This document shows positions 1 to 7,325 of a DNA stretch of 9,400 bases, piece by piece. The position numbers and the translations under genes are program-made. This stretch comes from Minisyncoccota bacterium. Lineage in GTDB: Bacteria > Verrucomicrobiota > Lentisphaeria > Oligosphaerales > MVZH01. Location: the NCBI GenBank assembly GCA_021734725.1, contig JAIPIM010000154.1, positions 1 to 9,400 on the forward strand, read 5' to 3'. Numbering within the stretch: position 1 is the stretch's first letter; each line of letters opens with the position of its first letter. The notes under the pieces were generated by a model, which searched no databases, was not told the DNA's origin, and saw nothing but the letters and a program-made list of their open reading frames with translations.

Positions 1-851
1 GTAAATCAGCGTTCGAACGAGTTGGCGACCTGCAACGAGAGGCCCGGGAACTCGTCCGCTTGCAGGTCGTCCCGGAGTATCAACTCAACCAGGCACGCTT
101 GGAGGTCAACCTGCGTGAAGAAGAACTGCTGGCTTCCCGCGAAGTGCTTAAGGTGGCCGCCGTAGAACTCAAACAATTAACCGGCATCGAGATTTCCGAT
201 GCACTCGCCTTGTCCACTTCCAGCTTTGTTGACTGGGCGCAGACTATCGTCATACGCGATGACATGCCGCCAACGGAAGCTTATGCCAGACGCGGCGCTT
301 GGCAACAACTGGCGAATAACATCCAAGCATCAGAAGCAGGAGTCACCTTGGCTCGGGAACAGCTGAAACCCAATATCTACCTGAAGACATCCGTTACATA
401 CCAAGGCGAATCCTTCACGGACAGTTTTGGCGATGACGCACTAATTGATGATGACAAGGTGAGCGGAGCGGTGCAGTTGATTTACAGCCAACCACTGGGT
501 TATCGCCGGGAACGAGCCGAACTTGCGGCGGAAAAGGCTGCAACAAGCGCTTTGCGGGAACAGCAACGTGCCTTGGAGTTGCGCATAAGTTCGCGGCTGG
601 AGGCTAATAAGATAGCCTTTGAAATCAGCCAGAAACGCCTTGAGATTGCCACGCGAGCCGCCGACGCCGCCCAAGCAACCCTGGAGGCGGAAGCCGAGCG
701 TTTCCGGCTCGGCGAAGGACGAAGCCGGCAGGTTCTTGATGCCGAAAAAGATTTAACCGCAACAATACGCCTTCAAGCACGTAATGCCGCTCGCGTACTG
801 CGTGCCCAAACAGAACATGCTTTTGAGGCGGGCTATCCTGAGACACAATAG
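1..851 (+). CDS. TolC-family outer-membrane efflux protein, 5'-truncated by window
   Basis: C-terminal part (about 282 residues) of an outer-membrane factor, the trimeric channel-tunnel that gives a periplasmic adaptor and inner-membrane exporter an exit through the outer membrane. The frame is open from base 3 with no stop, so the true start lies upstream; the TTG at 60 is internal. Long amphipathic helices alternate with short hydrophobic strands, seen as NIYLKTSVTY near 370-400 and GAVQLIYSQP near 465-495, which fit the outer-membrane beta segments. The last helix carries FRLGEGRSRQVLDAEKDL (about 702-755), matching the family pattern of Y/F-x-x-G-x-x-S...vLDAxxxL before the C-terminus. 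The protein ends at TAG 849-851, 14 bp before the next gene. The adaptor and ABC genes downstream make it the outer-membrane partner of this exporter. Family call is secure; the subtype (TolC versus NodT/CusC-like) cannot be settled without the N-terminus. Confidence 0.9.
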   Translation, partial: KSAFERVGDLQREARELVRLQVVPEYQLNQARLEVNLREEELLASREVLKVAAVELKQLTGIEISDALALSTSSFVDWAQTIVIRDDMPPTEAYARRGAWQQLANNIQASEAGVTLAREQLKPNIYLKTSVTYQGESFTDSFGDDALIDDDKVSGAVQLIYSQPLGYRRERAELAAEKAATSALREQQRALELRISSRLEANKIAFEISQKRLEIATRAADAAQATLEAEAERFRLGEGRSRQVLDAEKDLTATIRLQARNAARVLRAQTEHAFEAGYPETQ

Positions 852-865
852 CAAGGAGAGCTACC

Positions 866-1714
866 ATGAGCAAGCTCAAAGAATTCTTCCACATCAATGC
901 CGCCACTCCAGGGTCCTCCATAGACGACGACCGGCTGGACGACAACATCACCCAGGATGAACATAAAGAGCAACTCGAACTGGACAAGTCCATACTCACC
1001 GACGATGGAACCCGCGAAAAACGCGTCCAGAAAGATGCGGAGAAACGTGTTGTTTCAGCCGCTGAAATATCGCTTAAACGCTTGCATATGATTCGCATGG
1101 GACGTTGTCCAGACTGCGGTGAACACCTGCGCCGTCATCTTTTCGCCTCCATCTGTGAGGCCTGCGGTTGGCATACTTATGACGTCCCGCGACAAGGGGG
1201 CGTCCGAGTACATGTCACGGATAGGAATGAAGCCATTTCGGGTGACCGGTGCTACCGCGTGAAAGGCGGCTCCCTGCTGGTTGTAAAGAACGAACTTGTC
1301 ATCGCCCGCATATCACGTGAATCCATTAAATGGATTGAATATCAGTGGCCCGAGCAGGAAGTCGATCAGCGCCACCGCGAAGTCGCGGCTCTGCTCGAGG
1401 TCCAGTGCGGATGGTGCGGAAACCTGGCTAATCCGGAGGAAGACGGATTCCATCTCGTCCACGTGGCGTTTGGCGCTACACAGGAGCGTTACTGCTTCTG
1501 TTCAGACGACTGTTATGAGGCCTTCCGCCGCATGTATCCGGCACGGGTGGACCGTAATTGCTATGAACGCAATTGCGCGGACTGCAATCTGTGCATCAAA
1601 CGTTACGACGACGAGGCAGAAGGCTTCCGTGTACTCGCAAAGGATTTTGTCAAAATGAAGCGCTTGGCGGAAGGCAACCCCGCAGCCGCCACAAAACCGT
1701 CCGCAACCTCGTAA
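866..1714 (+). CDS. Cysteine-rich zinc-ribbon / TRASH-like protein of an export operon
   Basis: A 282-residue protein of unknown function with 14 cysteines in three clusters. Residues 1-75 are charged and probably helical or disordered, with no signal peptide or membrane segment, so a cytosolic location is inferred. Cluster 1 is C81-x2-C84 with C97-x2-C100, a classic four-cysteine zinc ribbon. Residues 110-165 look beta-rich (VRVHV, SLLVVKNELVIARI). Cluster 2 is C181-x2-C184 followed by C210, C212 and C216 in CFCSDDCYEAF, resembling TRASH/YHS/MYM-type metal-binding modules (CPxCG...yyFCSxxCyxxF). Cluster 3 is C232-x4-C237-x2-C240-x2-C243, which could bind zinc or an iron-sulfur cluster. The start is supported by AAGGAG at 853-858, 7 nt before the ATG. 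Its place between outer-membrane factor and adaptor genes suggests a role in metal sensing, cargo recognition or complex assembly, but that is inference. I do not recognise a named family for the whole protein. Confidence 0.85.
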   Translation: MSKLKEFFHINAATPGSSIDDDRLDDNITQDEHKEQLELDKSILTDDGTREKRVQKDAEKRVVSAAEISLKRLHMIRMGRCPDCGEHLRRHLFASICEACGWHTYDVPRQGGVRVHVTDRNEAISGDRCYRVKGGSLLVVKNELVIARISRESIKWIEYQWPEQEVDQRHREVAALLEVQCGWCGNLANPEEDGFHLVHVAFGATQERYCFCSDDCYEAFRRMYPARVDRNCYERNCADCNLCIKRYDDEAEGFRVLAKDFVKMKRLAEGNPAAATKPSATS

Positions 1715-1753
1715 CGGTTCCATTTGGCGCATGTGGCAGGCAAAAGGTGACGC

Positions 1754-3163
1754 ATGGGTGATATCCGAACAACAGACGGCGAAAATCTACCGCTGACACG
1801 CAATGAAAAACGTAGGCGCCTTCAATGGTGGTTGCTCGGAGGCGCCGGACTGGCAGTGCTGCTGGCGATTGGCGGTTCATTGATCCATGTAAGACGATAC
1901 GTGCGGTCACCGGGCTACGTCACTACAGAGAACTTTGCAGAGGTACGTCCGGCAGTCGTCGGACGCGTTTCGAAAATACTGGTGCACTCCGGCATGGAGG
2001 TCTCGCAGGGCCAGATTTTAGTATGCCTGGACAGCTCAGAAGAAACCGCCATGCTAGCGGAAGCGCAAAGCCAGGTGCGGCAATTGCAGGCGGAACTGGC
2101 CCGCCGAAAAGCCGAAATTGCCGACATTCGCCGCCGTCGCACATGGAATATCCGCGAAGCGACGTACGTTCTCGAAGATGCACAACTGAACGTCCAGCGC
2201 ATTCGCAACGCCCTCAATGGCGAGGCCGCAAGCAGTGGAGTATCCGCGGAACTCGCGGCCCTGGAAGCCGCCCGCGGCGAGGTCCGAAAAACCCGCAGTC
2301 AACTGGCACGACGGGAAGCTGAACTGGCCGAGGCCAAACGCCAGTTGCGCTGGAGTAAGGAAGAGGCAGGCCTCGTCCTTGAAAATGCACGCAGTACAGC
2401 AAGCCGTACAAAACAACTGGTGGACGCTAAACTGGCGTCGGCGACTACACTCCAGGAAGCACAGCTCCGTGCACAATTGGCTGAGGTGAAATTGAAAGCC
2501 CTGCTGGATCGTGACGAATCCATTTTTGAAAAAGAGCTTGAGGTCCTGCGACAGGAACTGGAAAGTAGAAAAAACGCCGTACGCCGAGCTGAAGCACAGC
2601 TGCGTCGACGACTGGCCGAGGCGGAACTTCAGGAGAAACTGGCGACGCTGCGACTGAAAACACTGCAGGAAGCAGACCTCACCATTCACGATAAGGAACT
2701 GGTAGTCAAGCATGAAGAATTGGCCGCCGCACAGGAAGTGGTGAATCGCATGCAGGCCCAAATCGACGCTTACAATATTCGTGCGCCAATCGATGGCCAG
2801 GCACTGCGATATGAGTTCGTGATTGGCGAACTCGTCCGGCCAGAAACGGTGCTGGCGGAAATATTCGGCGGTGACCGCCAAGTTCTGAAATTGCGCGTTT
2901 CCGAACGGTACGCCACACGCGTCGCCCCAGGGCAACCCTACAGCGCTGAACTCGCTCCGTACAAGGGCCTCCAGACCGTACACTTCACGGGGACCGTCCA
3001 ATACCTTCGCAATGTTATCCAGACGGAAGGACAAGACACCTACCGTGTTGCTTATTGTGATTTCGATCAGCAAGGCTATACAGTGCCCCCCGGTACCACC
3101 GCCGAGGCACGAATCTATTACGGCACGTCCAGTCTCTGGCTGTATATCTTCGGCCTTGACTGA
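1754..3163 (+). CDS. HlyD/AcrA-family periplasmic adaptor (membrane fusion protein) with long coiled-coil hairpin
   Basis: A 469-residue adaptor that would link the inner-membrane ABC exporter to the TolC-like channel. A short cytosolic tail is followed by one membrane anchor (about residues 25-45). The first half of a lipoyl/barrel-sandwich domain is at about 62-95 and the second half at about 339-370 (NIRAPIDGQ...GELV). Between them lies about 240 residues of alanine/glutamate/arginine/leucine-rich coiled coil. Its tip is recognisable as R218-x3-L222-x6-S229, the RxxxLxxxxxxS motif by which adaptors dock to TolC-type tunnels. A beta-barrel region follows (375-455). Arms of about 110-120 residues are long for the family, and both contain internal repeats (114-149 with 183-218; 233-282 with 287-336). 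The ATG at 1754 is preceded by AAGGTGA at 1744-1750. It follows the metal-ribbon gene by 39 bp and precedes the first ABC gene by 17 bp. Confidence 0.93.
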   Translation: MGDIRTTDGENLPLTRNEKRRRLQWWLLGGAGLAVLLAIGGSLIHVRRYVRSPGYVTTENFAEVRPAVVGRVSKILVHSGMEVSQGQILVCLDSSEETAMLAEAQSQVRQLQAELARRKAEIADIRRRRTWNIREATYVLEDAQLNVQRIRNALNGEAASSGVSAELAALEAARGEVRKTRSQLARREAELAEAKRQLRWSKEEAGLVLENARSTASRTKQLVDAKLASATTLQEAQLRAQLAEVKLKALLDRDESIFEKELEVLRQELESRKNAVRRAEAQLRRRLAEAELQEKLATLRLKTLQEADLTIHDKELVVKHEELAAAQEVVNRMQAQIDAYNIRAPIDGQALRYEFVIGELVRPETVLAEIFGGDRQVLKLRVSERYATRVAPGQPYSAELAPYKGLQTVHFTGTVQYLRNVIQTEGQDTYRVAYCDFDQQGYTVPPGTTAEARIYYGTSSLWLYIFGLD

Positions 3164-3169
3164 GCGAAC

Positions 3170-3173
3170 GGAG
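3170..3173 (+). promoter_or_regulatory. Ribosome-binding site that fixes a GTG start
   Basis: GGAG lies 7 nt upstream of the GTG at 3181 and supports that codon as the start of the first ABC gene. The ATG at 3185 is out of frame, and the next in-frame ATG would remove the first membrane helix. Confidence 0.6.
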
Positions 3174-3180
3174 CACTCGA

Positions 3181-4929
3181 GTGCATGCCAACTCAAAGCT
3201 GGACTGGGCACTGGCCTTCCTGCGACCCTATCGCCGGCGTATACTCACCGTCGTCATCCTGACGATTATCCTCTCCGTCCTCGCCATGCTGCCTCCACTG
3301 CTGGTAAAATACGTGATTGACCGTGTCATTACGCGGGGACAAATACATTATCTTGTCCCGCTGGCCACCGCACTCATCGCAGTGCCTATCGTGACCGCCA
3401 TCATGCGCTTTGTCCAAACGATGGGACTTTCGTACATCGGACAATTCTTCGTTTTCCACGTGCGTAACGCACTCTACCAACACCTCTTGTCAATGCCCAT
3501 GCGGTTCTACGGCAAGCACAGCGTGGGGATGCTGGTCAACAGGCTCATGGGTGACAGCGGTGTGGTCCAGAGAATCCTCACGGCACAGACTATCGGCGTT
3601 CTGTCCGACCTGGTGTGCGCCAGTTTTGCCGTCTGCGCCACCTTCCTGATCAGTTGGCGCCTGGCCCTCATCATGATCGTAGTGATCGTTGCATTTGTCG
3701 TCAATTACAAGGTCAACATCACCCGTATACGCGACGCTACTCGCAGTTATCAGGGGGCCTATGACCGCTTATCCGGAGGCATTCAGAACCGGCTGCACAG
3801 TACTGTGGCTGTAAAAACATTCGGCACGGAGATGCGTGAGCACCAAGTCTTTCAGGGCACCCTCTACGGCAGTCTCGGGCTTGTGCAACAGGCTATGATC
3901 TCAAGCAATACGTTCAGCATGAATACACAACTGATCCACCAAGGCGGCCACTCCATTCTCTACTTCGCCGGATGTGCGCTGGTCCTGCAGGGAAGCCTTT
4001 CATACGGTGAAGTGGTGGCCTTTACCGCATACGCCGTCCAGCTGCTCATGCCGGCAGTTCGCTTCTCGATGATTGCCAAGGAACTGCAAGATGTCAATAT
4101 CGCCACGGACAGGCTGATGGAACTGTTTAAAGAAGGCTCCGAGATTGAGGACGCGGCGGATGCCGTGAATGTGGAGCGGTTGCGCGGCGAGGTGGAATTT
4201 GACCATGTCGTCTTTTGGTACGAATCGGGAACGCCGGTCATCAACGATTTCAACCTCCGTGTCAAGCCGGGTATGACGGTGGCACTCATCGGACCTACCG
4301 GGTGCGGCAAATCGACCATCCTTTCTCTAATCCTGCGCTTTTTCGATGTGTGCAGCGGTGAATTGCGCCTGGACGGTATCGACATCCGCACGATTTCCCT
4401 GGAGTCATTGCACAAGCAGTTCGGGATTGTGCTGCAGGAACCCCTGCTTTTCAGCGTCACCATTGCGGAAAATATACGATATGGCCGCGGAAACGCCCCC
4501 ATGGAAGAGGTGCGGGCAGCTGCCAAAGTCGCCGAAATCCATGACTTCATTATGACGCTGCCGGACGGCTACAATACGCGCATTGGCAGCGAAGGACTGG
4601 AACTCTCGGTGGGCCAGCGACAGCGCATAACCATTGCACGGGCAGTACTGGCGGATCCAGCCATTCTTATCATGGATGAAGCCACCAGCTCTCTCGACAG
4701 CGACTCGGAAAAAGCCGTTCAGACAGCCATGGAACGAGTGCTGAAAAATCGGACGTGCTTTGTCGTTGCCCATCGCTTGAGCACAATCCGAAACGCAGAT
4801 ATCATTGTCCTGCTTAAGGATGGTCGTATCCAAGAACAGGGATCCCACGATGAACTGATGAAGATTCCCGATGGTCACTATCGCAAACTGTATAAGACAC
4901 ACATGGGCAAGACCGTCATCGAAGAGTAG
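3181..4929 (+). CDS. ABC exporter half-transporter, catalytic subunit (permease-ATPase)
   Basis: A 582-residue type IV ABC exporter: a six-helix transmembrane domain (residues 1-315; helices visible near 20-44, 57-79, 139-178 and 255-297) fused to a nucleotide-binding domain (335-582). The ATPase has Walker A GPTGCGKST (371-379), Q-loop Q419, signature LSVGQ (475-479), Walker B ILIMDE with catalytic E500, D-loop SSLD and H-loop H531 in VVAHRLST. Every catalytic residue is present, but the second glycine of the signature LSGGQ is valine. There is no N-terminal C39 peptidase or peptidase-like domain, so the substrate is not a double-glycine leader peptide cleaved by this protein. The start is GTG. 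The gene ends 3 bp before the next ABC gene, so the two are probably co-translated and paired. MsbA/multidrug-like homology is secure; the substrate is unknown. Confidence 0.93.
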   Translation: MHANSKLDWALAFLRPYRRRILTVVILTIILSVLAMLPPLLVKYVIDRVITRGQIHYLVPLATALIAVPIVTAIMRFVQTMGLSYIGQFFVFHVRNALYQHLLSMPMRFYGKHSVGMLVNRLMGDSGVVQRILTAQTIGVLSDLVCASFAVCATFLISWRLALIMIVVIVAFVVNYKVNITRIRDATRSYQGAYDRLSGGIQNRLHSTVAVKTFGTEMREHQVFQGTLYGSLGLVQQAMISSNTFSMNTQLIHQGGHSILYFAGCALVLQGSLSYGEVVAFTAYAVQLLMPAVRFSMIAKELQDVNIATDRLMELFKEGSEIEDAADAVNVERLRGEVEFDHVVFWYESGTPVINDFNLRVKPGMTVALIGPTGCGKSTILSLILRFFDVCSGELRLDGIDIRTISLESLHKQFGIVLQEPLLFSVTIAENIRYGRGNAPMEEVRAAAKVAEIHDFIMTLPDGYNTRIGSEGLELSVGQRQRITIARAVLADPAILIMDEATSSLDSDSEKAVQTAMERVLKNRTCFVVAHRLSTIRNADIIVLLKDGRIQEQGSHDELMKIPDGHYRKLYKTHMGKTVIEE

Positions 4930-4932
4930 TAC

Positions 4933-6891
4933 ATGGTGTTCCGCTTTCATAACAACAGGAATGTCCCTTACCGGCCGCCGCGGCAGCACAGCGAGGACGT
5001 GGCTGGCGGCTTTAACCTGTACTGGCGATTCGTGCGAGCATATCTGTGGCCATATCGCTGGCGCCTCCTGCTGTGCATGGTCATTGTCGCCATAAACGGT
5101 TCGTCCGTGTATCTCATGGCGTTTTACGGTCGATACGTCGTCGATAACATACTGTTGGTCCCAGTCAATCCGCGCGTGGAAACACCTCGCAAGCCACGCT
5201 TTGACAACGCCCCCAGCCGCCCGTCCAACCGTCTGGGAAAATCTTCACAGCGTGCGACGGAGGGGTTATCGCGAACACTTGACATAGACGGCGGGTATCC
5301 CCTCAAGCATGCCCCGAACGCGGGAGGCCGCCTCGCCGCCATTTTCATCCTGCACTTCGCCACGCTGCTGATCATCAACTCTCTGGCCCGCATCGCCAAC
5401 CGTCAGCAGATTACACTCGGCCAGACAACGGCAGCGGCGATGCGGGATGATCTCCATCGCAAAGTGCTTGAACTGTCTCTTGCATACCACAAGAAGCATA
5501 CCGCCGGCCGATTACTTGCACGCATCATGAGTGATGTCCAGGTTGTGCAGCAGAACCTGATGATTACTGTCATCACTCTCACCCAAAGCGTGAGCGCCAT
5601 TGCAGTGGGCGCAACAATTCTCATGGCCGCGGAATGGCGGATCGCGGTCATCGCGTTCCTGGCTGCTCCACTGTATGCACTTGTGTGGAAGAAAAGCCAT
5701 CCCGGGATCGTGGAAATTGCCCGTGAACAGCGGCACACCAACTCCTGTATGTACGGTCTTCTCTCTCAAAAACTCGATGCTGTGAAAGCTATACAAGCGT
5801 ATGCCCGTCAACGGAAAGAACACCTCATTTTCCACCGGCTGTCGTCCTGTTTCCTCCGGGACGCGTTGTGTCAACAACGGCAAAGCGCCGCGGTCAGCGG
5901 ACTCTGCGCCATCGTCTCCGCCGGAGCCACAATGGCCATTTTTATCATGGGAACATGGATGGTCGTCAACGGAGGAATGACGTTAGGCAAAATGCTTTTC
6001 GTATACGGTGCGGCCGCCAACCTCTTCGGGCCTGTACTAATGCTGTCGCACGTGAGCATCGTATTCAGCAGTCTGCTGGTCACTCTTCAACGTCTCGTGA
6101 ACATTCTGGACCAGCCCGTGGAGATTCGCGACAATGACCGGAAACACCCCTTTCCCACACCCTTGCGACAAGGTATCCGGTTAACTAATATCACGTTCAC
6201 CTATAATGAGAGTGAACCCATACTGCGCAACGTCTCCATGAACATACCCGGCGGGAAATGGGTCTGCGTCATGGGACCGAGCGGGTGCGGGAAAACCACC
6301 CTTCTTTATGTTGTCTCTCGGCTCTATGAGCCAACCGCCGGCCAGATTACCGTGGACGGTGTCCCGCTCGAAAACCTGAAACTGACCTCTCTCCGGAAGC
6401 ATCTCGCCCTCGTTCCCCAGGAAGCTGAAATGTTCCGCGGGACGATCCGGGAAAACATTGCGTACGGGCACGTCCACGCACAGCCCAGCCAGATCGTGGC
6501 CGCCGCTAAAGCCGCGGAAATGCACGACTTGATAATGTCAATGCCGGTCAAATATGAATCGCTGGTCGGCGAAAAAGGCACGGATCTCTCCGGTGGACAG
6601 CGCCAACGCCTTTCCCTGGCCCGTGCTCTCCTGACCGACCCGGACGTCCTCCTTCTGGACGACTGTACGTCAGCACTCGACGCTGACACCGAACACCGAA
6701 TCCAGCAGACGCTGTCGCGAATCATGAAAGGAAAAACCGCGCTCGTGGTCTCGCAACGCGTATCCATGGCCATGCGGTGCGATTACATTTACGTACTCGC
6801 AAATGGAAGAATAACACAGGCCGGCACACACGAGGAGCTGCTCAAACAACCGGGCTTCTACGAACGCCTGCACACACAGCAGACCGAATAA
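4933..6891 (+). CDS. ABC exporter half-transporter, degenerate-site subunit
   Basis: A 652-residue permease-ATPase fusion. The transmembrane domain occupies residues 1-390, the ATPase 412-652. Walker A GPSGCGKTT (448-456), Q-loop Q496 and signature LSGGQ (552-556) are normal. Walker B reads VLLLDD, with D577 where the catalytic glutamate belongs, and the switch position is Q608 in VVSQRVS instead of histidine. These two changes mark the non-hydrolysing site of heterodimeric exporters such as TM287/288 and BmrCD. An extra stretch of about 60 residues (72-132), rich in Pro, Arg and Ser, separates the first two membrane helices and should face the periplasm. The ATG lies 3 bp after the TAG of its partner with only a weak ribosome-binding site, suggesting translational coupling. 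Function as obligate partner of the preceding gene is inferred from the complementary motif changes. It is the last gene of the operon. Confidence 0.92.
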   Translation: MVFRFHNNRNVPYRPPRQHSEDVAGGFNLYWRFVRAYLWPYRWRLLLCMVIVAINGSSVYLMAFYGRYVVDNILLVPVNPRVETPRKPRFDNAPSRPSNRLGKSSQRATEGLSRTLDIDGGYPLKHAPNAGGRLAAIFILHFATLLIINSLARIANRQQITLGQTTAAAMRDDLHRKVLELSLAYHKKHTAGRLLARIMSDVQVVQQNLMITVITLTQSVSAIAVGATILMAAEWRIAVIAFLAAPLYALVWKKSHPGIVEIAREQRHTNSCMYGLLSQKLDAVKAIQAYARQRKEHLIFHRLSSCFLRDALCQQRQSAAVSGLCAIVSAGATMAIFIMGTWMVVNGGMTLGKMLFVYGAAANLFGPVLMLSHVSIVFSSLLVTLQRLVNILDQPVEIRDNDRKHPFPTPLRQGIRLTNITFTYNESEPILRNVSMNIPGGKWVCVMGPSGCGKTTLLYVVSRLYEPTAGQITVDGVPLENLKLTSLRKHLALVPQEAEMFRGTIRENIAYGHVHAQPSQIVAAAKAAEMHDLIMSMPVKYESLVGEKGTDLSGGQRQRLSLARALLTDPDVLLLDDCTSALDADTEHRIQQTLSRIMKGKTALVVSQRVSMAMRCDYIYVLANGRITQAGTHEELLKQPGFYERLHTQQTE

Positions 6892-6932
6892 TTCTTCTTG
6901 CATGGCCGGAACATCGGTGAGTGAAGGGGGCA

Positions 6933-7089
6933 GAGTTCCGTCTTTAGACGGCAGTTGCAGCGAGCTTCAGCGAGCGGACGATGTCCGGGATCGTTGCTCT
7001 GCCAGGCTACCGTTGCCTGCCCCGGCTCAACGGCCTCGGGGGTCCGTGGGCTGAAGCCTCCGGAGGACTGTCGTCTTAAGACGGAACTC
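6933..7089. repeat. 157-bp imperfect palindrome, MITE-like or large RNA hairpin
   Basis: The ends 6933-6950 and 7072-7089 are inverted repeats matching at 17 of 18 bases. Further pairs continue inward: GCTTCAGC at 6964-6971 with GCTGAAGC at 7050-7057, CGGAC at 6975-6979 with GTCCG at 7042-7046, CGTTG at 6992-6996 with CAACG at 7028-7032, and CAGGC at 7003-7007 with GCCTG at 7015-7019. All share a centre within about 1 bp of 7011. Each terminal arm is itself palindromic (CCGTCTTTAGACGG; CGTCTTAAGACG). A CA dinucleotide flanks both ends, too short to prove a target duplication. It may be a non-autonomous mobile or dispersed palindromic element, or a structured 3' UTR that stabilises or ends the exporter mRNA. 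Confidence 0.75.
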
Positions 7090-7166
7090 CAGCAACCATA
7101 AAGTACATTCAAAAAAAACCAAAAGACGTTTTTAGAGTGGACGCAATACGGTAACATACCAAATAC

Positions 7167-7181
7167 CACTATCTTATAGTG
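7167..7181. other. Small perfect hairpin
   Basis: CACTAT and ATAGTG form a 6-bp stem around a 3-nt loop. Neither strand has a proper T-run after it, although GTATTTGGT follows on the minus strand. A weak terminator for the MarC transcript is possible but poorly supported. Confidence 0.3.
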
Positions 7182-7204
7182 CCTTGAGTCTTTGAGCCTT
7201 TGAG
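7182..7204. repeat. Short tandem repeat, about three copies of an 8-mer
   Basis: CCTTGAG, TCTTTGAG and CCTTTGAG follow each other directly, an 8-bp unit with one base missing from the first copy. No function is evident. Confidence 0.45.
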
Positions 7205-7251
7205 GTTGATGAATTGATCAGGCTAAGGGCGCTCTTCGAGCATCCATGCTT

Positions 7252-7282
7252 GCGAGGCGTCTTTTTTCTTGCACCGCCTCGC
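7252..7282 (-). terminator. GC-rich hairpin downstream of the MarC gene
   Basis: GCGAGGCG (7252-7259) and CGCCTCGC (7275-7282) form a perfect 8-bp stem around a 15-nt loop, 44 bp past the MarC stop codon on the minus strand. The T-run seen on the plus strand sits in the loop, and no U-run follows the stem on either strand. It is at most a non-canonical terminator or an mRNA 3'-end stabiliser. Confidence 0.3.
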
Positions 7283-7325
7283 GCAATCACGCCGTGCACA
7301 CCCCACCCCCACCCGGTGTTGACTC

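Larger units (their letters stand above)
6892..7325. other. Convergent intergenic region without a gene
   Basis: These 434 bp lie between the 3' end of the exporter operon and the 3' end of the minus-strand MarC gene. I see no credible coding region. The content is a 157-bp palindrome, an A8 tract at 7111-7118, a small hairpin at 7167-7181, an 8-bp tandem repeat, a GC-rich hairpin at 7252-7282 and a C-rich tract at 7301-7314. No classical hairpin-plus-U-run terminator is obvious on either strand. Confidence 0.7.

Noticed and set aside
625..1098. Minus-strand open frame of 157 codons across the first two genes
   Set aside because: It is serine-rich low-complexity translation of the reverse strand and crosses a well-supported gene boundary.
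2054..3211. Long minus-strand open frame (385 codons) antisense to the adaptor gene
   Set aside because: It mirrors the repetitive coiled-coil coding of the adaptor, has no family-like sequence and no plausible ribosome-binding site. The plus-strand frame has clear domains.
4405..4989. Minus-strand open frame of 194 codons across the two ABC genes
   Set aside because: It overlaps the Walker and signature motifs of the plus-strand ATPase and spans the gene junction; it is a shadow of the real gene.
6933..7089. Palindrome considered as a tRNA or other known RNA gene
   Set aside because: It is a single long imperfect hairpin with no cloverleaf or conserved loop motifs that I recognise.
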